Shown here one piece after another: positions 1 through 8,110 of a DNA stretch of 64,000 nucleotides (positions are counted from its first letter, which is position 1; the number at the start of each line of letters is the position of its first letter). Under the pieces are notes generated by a model. It searched no databases. It was not told the DNA's origin and was given only the letters and a program-made list of their open reading frames with translations. The translations under genes were made by a program, and so were the position numbers. This stretch comes from Fulvimarina uroteuthidis (GTDB lineage Bacteria; Pseudomonadota; Alphaproteobacteria; Rhizobiales; Rhizobiaceae): positions 310,001 to 374,000 of the forward strand of contig NZ_JAXLPB010000001.1 of NCBI RefSeq assembly GCF_034321785.1. The letters run 5' to 3'.

Positions 1-202
1 CGATGGAGGATCTAAACGGAGGCGAGCGCCCGGCATGGTCTCTACCGGTCCGGACGGACGCCCGCCTCGCTGCAAGGCCATCGTTCCGGGACATGACATG
101 ACAAATATTTGAGCAGGTCAAGCGCCTGCATAAAGTTTCGCGTTGCGCACACGGCGTGATTGGGCTTCAACCCTGCAAGGAGCAGCGAACGGGACTATTT
201 TC

Positions 203-1381
203 GTGAGTGACAAGACCAGACCGGAGCCTGACGAGCGCCGAATCGATACCAGGCTCGTTCATCCCCCCTACGATCCGATGAGCATGCATGGCTTCGTCAA
301 TCCGCCGATCGTGCGCGGATCGACCGTCCTGTTCGAATCGACTGCGGCGATGCTCGGCCGCAAGGACCTGAAATACAGCTACGGCCTGGCCGGCACGCCG
401 ACGACGACGGTGCTCGAGGACCAGTTGAACGAGCTCGAAGGCTCGTTCGGCACCGCCCTCGTCCCGTCGGGCCTGGCGGCGGTCACCCTGCCCCTCCTGG
501 CCTTCGCGTCCGCAGGCGACCATGTTCTCATCGTCGATTCGGTCTATGCGCCGACCCGCAGCTTCTGCCGGCAGGTTCTGGAGCGGATGAACGTGACGGT
601 CGAATATTACGACCCTTACGTCGGCGCGGGCATCGCCGACCTGATGCGACCGGAAACCTCGATCGTCTTTCTGGAGGCGCCGGGCTCGAACACGTTCGAG
701 ATCCAGGACGTGCGCGCGATCTGCGATGCGGCCCATAAAGGCGGCGCGGTGACGATGCTCGACAATACCTGGGCGACACCGGTCTTCTTCCGGCCGCTCG
801 ATCACGGCGTCGACCTGTCGATCCACGCGCTCACCAAATATCCCGGCGGCCATTCGGATCTGCTCATGGGATCGGTGTCGGCGAGCGAGCGGACATGGGG
901 CGAGCTTCTGAAGACGCAGACGGCGCTCGGCATCAACGCCACTCCCGACGATATCTCGTTGGTTCTGCGCGGCCTGAAGACGATGGGCATCCGGCTGCGC
1001 CACCACGAGAAGGTCGCGCTCGATCTCGCCGGCTGGCTCGAGACCCGAAGCGACGTTCTCTCCGTCCTGCATCCGGCCCTGCCCTCCTTCAAGGACCACG
1101 CGGCTTTCAAGCGGCAGTTCACCGGCTCGACCGGCCTCTTCAGCCTCGTTCTCGACTGCGAGCCGGCGGGCGCGAACCGCTTTCTCGACGCGCTGCGGAT
1201 CTTCGGTCTCGGCTATTCCTGGGGCGGGCACGAAAGCCTCGCCGTTTCGGTCGACCTGTCGGATCGCACGATCGCGAAGGGGCCGGGCCAAGGGGCGCTG
1301 ATAAGGCTGCAGATCGGGCTCGAGGATATGGAAGATCTGAAGGCCGACCTTGAGCGCGGTTTCGCCGCGATGGCCGGCTGA
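203..1381 (+). CDS. metC: Cystathionine beta-lyase (PLP-dependent)
   Basis: A 392-residue trans-sulfuration enzyme of the Cys/Met metabolism PLP family, expected in the cytoplasm. It would cleave cystathionine to homocysteine, ammonia and pyruvate for methionine synthesis. The family signature around the PLP lysine is visible as HALTKYPGGHSD near residue 212, and the cofactor-contacting region near SYGLAGTPTT lies near residue 60. I chose GTG at 203 because homologues begin shortly before the DTRLVH motif; an in-frame TTG at 143 would add 20 residues with no family similarity. No strong Shine-Dalgarno sequence precedes either start. A second family member, metZ, lies 3.8 kb away on the other strand. 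Cystathionine gamma-synthase or gamma-lyase activity cannot be excluded by eye. Confidence 0.85.
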   Translation: MSDKTRPEPDERRIDTRLVHPPYDPMSMHGFVNPPIVRGSTVLFESTAAMLGRKDLKYSYGLAGTPTTTVLEDQLNELEGSFGTALVPSGLAAVTLPLLAFASAGDHVLIVDSVYAPTRSFCRQVLERMNVTVEYYDPYVGAGIADLMRPETSIVFLEAPGSNTFEIQDVRAICDAAHKGGAVTMLDNTWATPVFFRPLDHGVDLSIHALTKYPGGHSDLLMGSVSASERTWGELLKTQTALGINATPDDISLVLRGLKTMGIRLRHHEKVALDLAGWLETRSDVLSVLHPALPSFKDHAAFKRQFTGSTGLFSLVLDCEPAGANRFLDALRIFGLGYSWGGHESLAVSVDLSDRTIAKGPGQGALIRLQIGLEDMEDLKADLERGFAAMAG

Positions 1382-1387
1382 TGTCGG

Positions 1388-1418
1388 GGCCGGCCGGCGG
1401 CAAGCCAGCCTGCCGGCC
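1388..1418 (+). terminator. GC-rich hairpin after metC
   Basis: A seven-pair stem (GGCCGGC / GCCGGCC) with a 17-nt loop lies 7 bp after the metC stop, in the 76-bp gap to the convergent gene. There is no T run, so termination is only inferred. Confidence 0.3.
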
Positions 1419-1457
1419 GCCCGTTCGCACTGTCCGCCGACCCGTCTGGGAAACGGT

Positions 1458-2093
1458 TCAGGGCGTCAGCCATTCTCCCCGATACGGCGCGTTGCCGGCC
1501 TTTCTTCGAAACCGGGCCCGGCGATGGCCTTCGCTTGCCAGATAAAGGATCTCGATCTCGTTGCAGGCAACGAGAACCGCGGCGAAATTGTCCGACCCCG
1601 GATCGGATGCGATGTCGCCGTCGAGACCATCCGCCACATCCTGATGCGCGTACCCGTCAGGCTCCGGAATGACCGTTCCAGGGCCCGGTTCGACGCGGTA
1701 GCACACCCGGCTGCCCGGCCGCGCGCCGGCGAATGCCGCCGCCGCCCTGTCGTCCGGCCGGTCATCGGCGAGCGTCAGGATCCTGGCGGTCCCGCGCACG
1801 CGGACCTGAAGCTTGCGGTCTTGATCGTAGAAGAGCAGCGAGACGGCCTCATGCACACCCAGTTCGACGATCTTTCGCGATCTCAGATCGGTGTGGAAGC
1901 GAACTTCGCCCACCGCCGCGTCGACGCCGCGCAACACGACAATGCGCGAACGGGGCGCACCATCCAGCCCTATGGTCGCGACGGAAAATGTCCGGAAACC
2001 GTGGTCGCGTTCGTCCACGGCATCTTTCAGCTCTTCAAGCACATTGCGAAGCATACCGCCCAGATCGTCGTACCAATCGGGAGATTCGGCCAT
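1458..2093 (-). CDS. Pyridoxamine 5'-phosphate oxidase-like FMN-binding protein
   Basis: A 211-residue protein of the split-barrel flavin-binding fold. Motifs typical of the family appear in order: APRSRIVVLRG near residue 50, FHTDLRSRKI near 70, LQVRVRGTA near 97, and a C-terminal block (EILYLASEGHRRARF) matching the PNPO C-terminal region. It may oxidise pyridoxamine or pyridoxine phosphate, but the C-terminal Arg/His pattern differs from classical PdxH, and many such paralogues are general FMN proteins. The ATG at 2093 is preceded by a GGAG sequence at good spacing. It is convergent with metC. Its upstream region contains a minus-strand terminator, so transcription probably starts downstream of that hairpin or is attenuated by it. 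Confidence 0.75.
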   Translation of the reverse strand: MAESPDWYDDLGGMLRNVLEELKDAVDERDHGFRTFSVATIGLDGAPRSRIVVLRGVDAAVGEVRFHTDLRSRKIVELGVHEAVSLLFYDQDRKLQVRVRGTARILTLADDRPDDRAAAAFAGARPGSRVCYRVEPGPGTVIPEPDGYAHQDVADGLDGDIASDPGSDNFAAVLVACNEIEILYLASEGHRRARFRRKAGNAPYRGEWLTP

Positions 2094-2580
2094 GGCTGCG
2101 CTCCGTCTGCAAAGGCTTGGATTCCTCTGTCCAGGCCAGATGGCGCAGGCCGCACGCAAGCAAAGACCGCGATCGCGGATTATTCGACACTCCTGCCGTG
2201 CACGCGCCGCACCGGATGTTTCGGGCCCATCGCCCGCGTTTCCGCAACCACACCTTGTGCAGGGGAAAGCCGGACCCGAACGGCAAAAAAGAGGCGGCAC
2301 GAGGGCCGCCTTAGAGTTTTGCTGGAGTATCAGGTTATGGAAGACCTGATGTTCCTCAATGCGCCAACCGGTGCGAAGTTGCGGCGATCTCGGTTATTTT
2401 TCGATGAATCACCGCCCTCTTCCGGCCGTTGGTGGCGCAAACACGCGCCCGCATGGAACCGAATCGCCCGCCCCTCGCAACCAAGTCCGCAGGCTCTACG
2501 TTGGCGGTATGAGACAGGTCGGGCACGCGCTGCATGGCGCAGCGCGCCCGGGCGTCATTTGGATAATGCAGGAGTTTTTC
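2094..2580. other. 487-bp divergent intergenic region
   Basis: No convincing protein gene is visible. The region separates the minus-strand FMN protein from the plus-strand SOUL gene, so both promoters must lie here. It holds two adjacent hairpins: a seven-pair stem ATCAGGT/ACCTGAT at 2329-2350, and a terminator-like hairpin at 2293-2310 whose T run faces the minus strand. Together they suggest a short minus-strand transcript. Confidence 0.6.
2285..2310 (-). terminator. Intrinsic terminator without an assigned gene
   Basis: Read on the minus strand, stem GGCGGC, loop CCTCGT and stem GCCGCC are followed by TC and then TTTTTT. No minus-strand gene ends upstream of it. The nearest minus-strand gene starts 190 bp downstream at 2093. 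It therefore ends a small RNA or acts as a leader terminator. Confidence 0.6.
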
Positions 2581-3609
2581 ATGAGCCGCGACCGTTCCCT
2601 CATCGACGGATTGTCCGACAGCCTCAATGCGATCGGTGAGCGCTTGTCGGAGCTGGAGCACGATATCGAGACACGGTTCGACCCGCGCCCTTCGCGCACC
2701 GAGCGCGCCCGCCGCGCTCTCGTCAGGGCAAACCCGTTTCATCACGAGCCGACCTTCACCGCCCGCTATCTGCCCGATTTCCTGACCGGCTGGAGCGCGC
2801 CGACATCGTCCGATGCCAAGCGCCAGATTCGCGCCCTCCGCGATGCGTCGGAGGACGGCTATTCGTCGGCCCGCGGTTCGCTCGCCTCGCTTGCGGCCTC
2901 CTTTCCCGATCTGCGCCTGCCCCGCACCACCAGCTTCAAACGCGGCATGGAAAGCCAGCGCGGCATCGACAAGATCCGCGCGGCCGTCCAGAGCCGCGAC
3001 AAGGAACTGACGGTTCTCCTCGTCGCCGGCGGAGCGGTGGCCGCACTCGGTGCCGCCTACTACATCACGAAGAAGGTCCAGGAACACGCCGAGGAGCCGG
3101 GCTACGACGTGGTGCGCGAGGACGACGAGGTCGAGATCCGCGACTATGAATCGATGATCGTCGCCGAGACCGTGAAAAGCGGCTATCACGAGAAGGCACG
3201 CCGGGCCGGTTTCGACACCCTTTACGATTACATCGCAGCCAAGAACCGCGGCGGCAAATCGATCAAGATGACGACGCCGGTTCTCCAGCAGCTTTCGGAC
3301 TCGGACGGCCACACCAAGGGCTGGGCCATTCGCTTCGTCATGCCGAAGAAGCACACGATGGCGAGCCTCCCCGATCCCGCGCAGTCGGACGTGGCGCTGA
3401 AGGAGGTGCCGGCGCGCCGTGTCGTCGCGATCCGCTTCAGCGGCAACTTCAACGCGACGCTCGCATCGAAGAAGCTCATGACCCTCTACAACTATCTCGC
3501 CGACAACAATCTGAGCCAGAAGGGCGATCCGGAATATGCGTTCTACAATCCGCCGTGGACGCCGGGCTTCATGAAGCGCAACGAGATCCTCATCGAAGTC
3601 GAGCGGTGA
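2581..3609 (+). CDS. Membrane-anchored SOUL-family haem-binding protein
   Basis: A 342-residue protein with two parts. Residues 1-140 are charged and of unrecognised family. A single hydrophobic segment spans about residues 143-162 (LLVAGGAVAALGAAYY). The rest, about 174-342, matches the SOUL/HEBP fold: VEIRDYES, GKSIKMTTPVL, a central beta-rich block, and a C-terminal YAFYNPPWTPGFMKRNEI block that is very typical of SOUL proteins. SOUL domains bind tetrapyrroles in animals; the bacterial role is not established. The ATG at 2581 follows CAGGAG at ideal spacing, which excludes the longer upstream frame. The gene is followed 53 bp later by a small acidic protein gene on the same strand. Confidence 0.8.
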   Translation: MSRDRSLIDGLSDSLNAIGERLSELEHDIETRFDPRPSRTERARRALVRANPFHHEPTFTARYLPDFLTGWSAPTSSDAKRQIRALRDASEDGYSSARGSLASLAASFPDLRLPRTTSFKRGMESQRGIDKIRAAVQSRDKELTVLLVAGGAVAALGAAYYITKKVQEHAEEPGYDVVREDDEVEIRDYESMIVAETVKSGYHEKARRAGFDTLYDYIAAKNRGGKSIKMTTPVLQQLSDSDGHTKGWAIRFVMPKKHTMASLPDPAQSDVALKEVPARRVVAIRFSGNFNATLASKKLMTLYNYLADNNLSQKGDPEYAFYNPPWTPGFMKRNEILIEVER

Positions 3610-3662
3610 GAGCGGATCCTCGATCCTCATCCCTTTCGTTTGAACAGACAGGAGGCCGGAGC

Positions 3663-3896
3663 ATGGCCGACAACGACAAGACCCCGCTTCCCAAGGGCGG
3701 CGACAAACCCGCCGGGACGATCGATCCCGACATTCTGAGCGAAGACCAGCTGGCGTCGGAACGGATGGGCGACAACGCCTTGCAGGCCAAGGATCAGGAA
3801 GCTCGGCACAACGAACGAAAGACGCAGGCCGGCTATACGCGCGAGCCGGACGACGAGACGCTCGACGCGTTTCGCAAAATGGACGACGAAAAGTAA
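3663..3896 (+). CDS. Small acidic hydrophilic protein, unknown function
   Basis: A 77-residue soluble protein rich in Asp, Glu and Lys with no hydrophobic segment and no cysteine, probably poorly folded. I do not recognise the family. The ATG at 3663 has a strong GGAGGCCGGAGC leader. It lies 53 bp after the SOUL gene and directly before a strong terminator, so the two genes probably form one transcript. Base composition is like its neighbours. Confidence 0.7.
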   Translation: MADNDKTPLPKGGDKPAGTIDPDILSEDQLASERMGDNALQAKDQEARHNERKTQAGYTREPDDETLDAFRKMDDEK

Positions 3897-3921
3897 TACC
3901 AAAGCAACATCGATCCAAACG

Positions 3922-3947
3922 AAAAGCCCGGCCATGCCGGGCTTTTT
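3922..3947 (+). terminator. Strong intrinsic terminator
   Basis: An 11-pair stem, AAAAGCCCGGC/GCCGGGCTTTT, with a 3-nt loop and a T run on the plus strand, 25 bp after the small acidic protein gene. The matching A run makes it potentially bidirectional. Confidence 0.9.
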
Positions 3948-4078
3948 ATTATCATTTTATGCTTAACCTCGATATCATAACGGGGCGTCCTTTTCCCAAG
4001 CCAACCTTGCCTTCCCGCCGGACTGCATGACTAATACTTCCCACGGACTTACCATCCATCTCGAACGGGAGTGTTTCG

Positions 4079-4804
4079 ATGCGTCGCCTGACCGCTTTTC
4101 TTGCCCTTGCCGCCAGTTGCAGCCTGGCCGTCCAACCCGCGATCGCCGGCGGCTACGGCGCGTCCCTCGAATGCTACCAGCCGGTTCATCAACCGGCGCA
4201 ATATGGCAGCGTCGCCGAAACGGTTCTCGTCTCCCCGGCCCGCACGGTGCACGACACCGTTCCGGCCCGCTACGGCCATCAGGCGCGCACCATCGTCGTC
4301 GCGCCGGCTCGCGTCGCCTACGAGATCGTTCCCGCACAGTACGAGACGGTCGCCCGGCAGGTTCTGGTCGAGCCGGCCCGCACGGTTCATCGAACCGCAC
4401 CGCCGGTCTACCGGACGGTGAGCGAACGCGTGCTGGTCTCCCCGGCGCGGACCGGCTTCGAATGGCGCGTGATCAACGGGCACCGCGTCTACTGCAAGGT
4501 GCAGATACCGGCCGAGTACGCGCATCGGTCCCGCCAGGTCATGGTCGACCCGGGCGGCACCTATGCCGAGACGATACCGGCCGTCTACGGGGTTGCCCAT
4601 GAGCGTGTTCTGGTGCGCCCGCAGCAGACGGTCGCCCGCCACATTCCGGCCGTCACCCGCACGATCTCGGAAAAGGTCCTCGTCGAGCCGGCCCGGTCCG
4701 TCGCACGCATGATCCCGGCCGAATACACCACACGCCACCGCCAGGTGAAGGTGCGCGACGCGGTCGATGGCTGGCAGCAGGTAAGCCTGCGCGGATCCTG
4801 CTGA
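4079..4804 (+). CDS. Exported protein with eight 23-residue repeats
   Basis: A 241-residue protein with a clear signal peptide (charged MRR, hydrophobic core, cleavage near AIAGG). The mature part is almost wholly eight tandem repeats starting near residue 38. The pattern is P-A-x-Y-x-x-V-x-x-x-V-L-V-x-P-A-R-T-V-x-x-x-(I/V). Seven units are exactly 23 residues; the fourth carries a 13-residue insertion (VINGHRVYCK region). The mature protein has three cysteines: before the repeats, in the insertion, and at the extreme C-terminus. Similar Val/Pro repeats occur in some proteobacterial envelope proteins, but no function is known to me. The ATG is preceded by GGGAG. It stands alone downstream of a terminator, so it has its own promoter. 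Confidence 0.8.
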   Translation: MRRLTAFLALAASCSLAVQPAIAGGYGASLECYQPVHQPAQYGSVAETVLVSPARTVHDTVPARYGHQARTIVVAPARVAYEIVPAQYETVARQVLVEPARTVHRTAPPVYRTVSERVLVSPARTGFEWRVINGHRVYCKVQIPAEYAHRSRQVMVDPGGTYAETIPAVYGVAHERVLVRPQQTVARHIPAVTRTISEKVLVEPARSVARMIPAEYTTRHRQVKVRDAVDGWQQVSLRGSC

Positions 4805-5140
4805 ACGAGCGAACCTGCGATCGGACGGTTCGGCTGCCAGGGTTCCGGCGAAGCGGCGCTCGATCGCGGTCGGGCCCGTGCCCCCGCGCCGCGATCCGCC
4901 GGCTTTCGTGGGGAACCGTCGGAACGTTGACGACCCGCAAGCCTCAGCCGACACGCACCGGTCCTTGTCGGTGCATCGGTTAGGGCGCCGGGCGAAAACG
5001 TGAGATCCGGTTGTTCGATCGACCCGGCGCGCCAAGCAATGAACCTACAGTCTCAGGCCATGCTGAGGTGTCGCCTGAGGCTGTGGCAGGGAGACCGCGC
5101 GCCGTTTTCGGCGCGTGGTCCTTTCGTGTCGAGGCGGGGT
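4805..5140. other. 336-bp convergent intergenic region
   Basis: No gene is seen. It holds a GCACCG/CGGTGC stem around 4954-4975, a longer inverted repeat of CTCAGG/CCTGAG at about 5051-5080, and a strong hairpin at 5093-5120 just after the metZ stop. These look like transcription ends of the two convergent genes. Confidence 0.55.
5093..5120 (-). terminator. Hairpin after metZ
   Basis: A 12-position stem with one mismatch (GACCACGCGCCG / CGGCGCGCGGTC on the minus strand) and an AAAA loop, 20 bp after the metZ stop. It lacks a T run, so it may need help from Rho or serve as mRNA 3'-end protection. Confidence 0.5.
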
Positions 5141-6418
5141 TCAGGCGCCGGCAAGCGCCTGATCGAGATCGGCGATGATGTCGGCGACGTTCTCGATGCC
5201 GACCGAGAGGCGCACGACATCGTCGCCGGCCCCTGCCGACTTGCGCTGTTCTTCGCCCAGCTGCTTGTGGGTCGTCGAAGCCGGATGGATGACCAGCGAA
5301 CGCGTATCGCCGATATTGGCCAGGTGGGAGAAGAGCTTGAGGCTTTCCACCAGTTTCACGCCGGCATCGTAGCCGCCCGCGACACCGAAGGTCAGCACCG
5401 CGCCGGCGCCGTTGGGCGCATAACGCTTCATGTTGGCGTGGGACGGATCGCCTTCGAGCCCGCCATAGGAAACCCAGGCCACCTTCTCGTGCTGCTTCAG
5501 GTGCTCGGCGACCGCCTTGGCATTGTCGGAATGGCGCTGCATGCGCAAGGGAAGCGTCTCGACGCCCATCAGGATCATGAAGGCGTTGAACGGCGAGATG
5601 GCGGGCCCGAGATCGCGAAGGCCGAGAACGCGCGCGGCGATGGCGAACGACATGCCGCCGAAGGTCTCGTGAATCTTGACGCCCGCATATTCGGGACGCT
5701 CCTGCGACAGCATCGGATATCGGCCGGACGCCGACCAGTCGAAATTGCCGCCGTCGACGATCAGGCCGCCCATGGAATTGCCATGGCCGCCGATGAACTT
5801 CGTCAGGGAGTGGACGACGATATTGGCGCCGTGCTCCAGCGGGCGGCAAAGGTAAGGTGTCGCCATCGTGTTGTCGACGATCAGCGGAAGCCCGTGCTTG
5901 CGGGCGATCTCCGCGACACCCCCGATATCGGTCACGACGCCGCCGGGATTGGCGATCGATTCGATGAAGATCGCCTTCGTCTTGTCGGTGATCGCGGCTT
6001 CGAAGCTCGACAGGTCGTGAATGTCGGCCCATTTGACGCGCCAGTCGAAGCTCTTGAACGAATGTCCGAACTGGTTGATCGACCCGCCATAGAGCTGGCG
6101 CGCGGCGACGAACTCGTCGCCCGGCGCCATGATCGTATGGAAGATCAGGAGTTGCGCCGCGTGGCCCGAGGCGACCGCGAGGCCCGCCGTTCCGCCCTCG
6201 AGCGCGGTGACCCGCTGTTCCAGCACGTCCTGCGTGGGGTTCATGATGCGGGTATAGATGTTGCCGAAGGCCTGCAGGCCGAAGAGGGACGCGGCATGTT
6301 CGACGCTGTCGAACTGGTAGGACGTCGTCTGGTAGATGGGCGTCGTGCGGGCGCCCGTGGTCGGATCGGCCTGTGCGCCGGCATGGATGGCCTTGGTTTC
6401 GAACTTTTCGTCGGACAT
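5141..6418 (-). CDS. metZ: O-acetylhomoserine sulfhydrylase
   Basis: A 425-residue PLP enzyme that condenses O-acetyl- or O-succinylhomoserine with sulfide to give homocysteine, in the cytoplasm. The opening FETKAIHAGAQ and TTPIYQTTSY, the GFNYxRxxNPT-like stretch NIYTRIMNPTQ near residue 55, and the PLP lysine in VHSLTKFIGGHG near residue 208 are all present. Length near 425 fits the MetY/MetZ branch rather than the shorter MetC/MetB branch. The ATG has an AGGAGGAAACG leader. The 5' leader carries two possible mutually exclusive hairpins, which may indicate regulation. It is transcribed away from the divergent dehydrogenase gene at 6640. Confidence 0.88.
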   Translation of the reverse strand: MSDEKFETKAIHAGAQADPTTGARTTPIYQTTSYQFDSVEHAASLFGLQAFGNIYTRIMNPTQDVLEQRVTALEGGTAGLAVASGHAAQLLIFHTIMAPGDEFVAARQLYGGSINQFGHSFKSFDWRVKWADIHDLSSFEAAITDKTKAIFIESIANPGGVVTDIGGVAEIARKHGLPLIVDNTMATPYLCRPLEHGANIVVHSLTKFIGGHGNSMGGLIVDGGNFDWSASGRYPMLSQERPEYAGVKIHETFGGMSFAIAARVLGLRDLGPAISPFNAFMILMGVETLPLRMQRHSDNAKAVAEHLKQHEKVAWVSYGGLEGDPSHANMKRYAPNGAGAVLTFGVAGGYDAGVKLVESLKLFSHLANIGDTRSLVIHPASTTHKQLGEEQRKSAGAGDDVVRLSVGIENVADIIADLDQALAGA

Positions 6419-6475
6419 TGCGTTTCCTCCTCATATCGCCCCGGTCGAACGGGGTCGTTTTCGACCTTATCAGTA
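6419..6475 (-). promoter_or_regulatory. Structured leader of metZ
   Basis: On the minus strand, the leader just before the ribosome-binding site reads as a GGTCG-AAAA-CGACC hairpin followed by a CCCCG-N6-CGGGG hairpin. A second CGACC inside the latter could also pair with GGTCG, so alternative folds are possible. It does not match the SAM-II riboswitch core I looked for. Confidence 0.35.
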
Positions 6476-6639
6476 GCGCAGCCGAAAGGGCTTTCACAGT
6501 CGAAGCAGAGCCGGGAGCGGTTCGACGCGTTCCCCGCGTCGCGCCTCGGCACAAACGCGGCTGCGTCCGAACGGTCTTGCGCGATCGACGCCGATCCCCC
6601 TTCGGGACCGGCTGGAACCAGACAGATCAGGAGTTTTTC

Positions 6640-7743
6640 ATGCCAAGTCTCGAAGGCAAGATCCGGTACGGCGTCGTCGGCGCGGGGTGGATTTCCCAGT
6701 GCGCATTCATGCCGGGCGTTGCCCAGACGACGAACTCGATGCTGACCGCCCTCGTATCGGGCACGCCCGAGAAGAACGAGCGACTCGGCATCGATTACGG
6801 CCTCAATACCTACACCTACGAACAGTATGACGAACTGCTCGCCAGCGGCACGATCGACGCGGTCTATATCGGTCTGCCGAACGATCAGCACCGCCGCTTC
6901 GCCGTGCCGGCGCTCGAGGCGGGCATTCACGTTCTCCTCGAAAAGCCGATGGCGACGAGCCTCGAGGATGCCGAGGCGATCGAGGCGGCCGCACGCGCCT
7001 CCGGCGCCAAGCTGATGATCGCCTACCGCCTGCATTGCGAACCGGGCACGATCTCGATGGTCGAGGCGATCCGCAAGGGCGAGATCGGCAAACCCCGCTT
7101 CTTCACATCGACCTTCTCGCAGGAAGTCGCGGCCTGGAACTATCGCGCGAAATCGGGCTTCTGGGGCGGCCCGGTCGCCGATATGGGCAATTATCCGATC
7201 AACGCCGTGCGCAATCTGTTCGAGGCCGAGCCCATCGAGGTCTCCGCAGTCGGGTCGCGGACCGAGCGCGATCTGGACTGCGACGATACCGTGTCGGTGA
7301 TCCTGAAATTCACCGAAGGCCGGCAGGCAAGCTTCACCGTCTGCTACTCGTCGGAAAGCACGGAGATGTTCCACGTCGTCGGCGATGCCGGCGCGATCAA
7401 GGCCGGCCCGTGCTTCGGCTTTTCGCCGAGCCTTGCCATCACCTACGAATTGACCAGGGGCGACGAGACCGAGACCGTCGAGGCGCCGGTCACCGACCAG
7501 TTCGCCGGTGAAACCGACTATTTCTCCCATTGCATCCTGAACGACCTCGACCCCGAACCGAACGGCGAGGAAGGCGTCCTCGACATGCGCGTCATCGCGG
7601 CCATCGAAAAGGCGATCGAAACAGGCCAGACGCAGACGCTCGAGCCGCGTTCGCGTACCCGACGCATGGACGTCTCCCTGAAACGCGAGCTCTCCTACGG
7701 CAAGCAGCCGGAAATGGTCGCTGGCAAGCCGCCGGTCGGGTAA
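6640..7743 (+). CDS. Gfo/Idh/MocA-family NAD(P)-dependent oxidoreductase
   Basis: A 367-residue sugar or polyol dehydrogenase-like protein. The N-terminal Rossmann motif is GVVGAGWIS near residue 10, and the family's EKP signature appears as LLEKPMAT near residue 103. The C-terminal alpha/beta domain follows, with the ADMGNYPINA region that resembles the family motif GGGxxxDxGxH. The substrate cannot be inferred. The start ATG at 6640 is preceded by CAGGAG at good spacing. It is divergent from metZ and is followed 88 bp later by a small membrane protein gene. Confidence 0.8.
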   Translation: MPSLEGKIRYGVVGAGWISQCAFMPGVAQTTNSMLTALVSGTPEKNERLGIDYGLNTYTYEQYDELLASGTIDAVYIGLPNDQHRRFAVPALEAGIHVLLEKPMATSLEDAEAIEAAARASGAKLMIAYRLHCEPGTISMVEAIRKGEIGKPRFFTSTFSQEVAAWNYRAKSGFWGGPVADMGNYPINAVRNLFEAEPIEVSAVGSRTERDLDCDDTVSVILKFTEGRQASFTVCYSSESTEMFHVVGDAGAIKAGPCFGFSPSLAITYELTRGDETETVEAPVTDQFAGETDYFSHCILNDLDPEPNGEEGVLDMRVIAAIEKAIETGQTQTLEPRSRTRRMDVSLKRELSYGKQPEMVAGKPPVG

Positions 7744-7831
7744 GGGTCGCGACGGGAACAGAAGCGGCGTGAAGACGCGCGCGCCGCCAGGCTTCGGCCG
7801 AAGCGCCATCGAGACTTACGAGGAGACTGAC

Positions 7832-8044
7832 GTGCTCTTTATCGCCTGGCTTTTGAACGCGCTGCTGTGTCTGGCGGCCGTGTTCCTGCTTTTCTACGGC
7901 CTCCTGTTCGCCGCTTGGTCATGGTTCGCGCTCGTCCCGATCGGGCTCGGGGTCAGTCTGCTTCTCATCTCGTTCGGCGCCGGACGCATGATCAGGCGCC
8001 GGGCGCTCGGGACGAAAGACGCCTCCGGCCTCGGGCCCCGCTGA
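7832..8044 (+). CDS. Small two-helix membrane protein, unknown
   Basis: A 70-residue protein with two hydrophobic helices (about residues 2-28 and 30-50) followed by a basic and then polar tail (RMIRRRALG). I do not recognise the family. The GTG at 7832 has an AGGAG seven bases upstream; an in-frame ATG at 7769 would add an Arg/Pro-rich segment without a clear ribosome-binding site. It follows the dehydrogenase gene on the same strand and is convergent with the enoyl-CoA hydratase-like gene. Confidence 0.6.
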   Translation: MLFIAWLLNALLCLAAVFLLFYGLLFAAWSWFALVPIGLGVSLLLISFGAGRMIRRRALGTKDASGLGPR

Positions 8045-8110
8045 ACCGTTCGCCGGGTGTCGAACGGGCTCGGCGCCGGGACGATCGCGTGCGGTCGTCG
8101 TGGGGGACGC

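Noticed and set aside
119..203. Possible SAM-II riboswitch before metC
   Set aside because: A GCAGG/CCTGC hairpin is present but the conserved SAM-II core, including the GCTAAA element, is not found.
167..1291. A 374-codon open frame antisense to metC
   Set aside because: Arg/Glu-rich composition typical of antisense shadow frames; the plus-strand frame encodes a complete known enzyme.
2569..6642. The same 15-base string CAGGAGTTTTTCATG at the starts of the SOUL gene and the Gfo/Idh gene
   Set aside because: It is a good ribosome-binding site plus ATG in both places; a 15-base match in 64 kb is not rare enough to imply a shared regulator, and the flanks differ.
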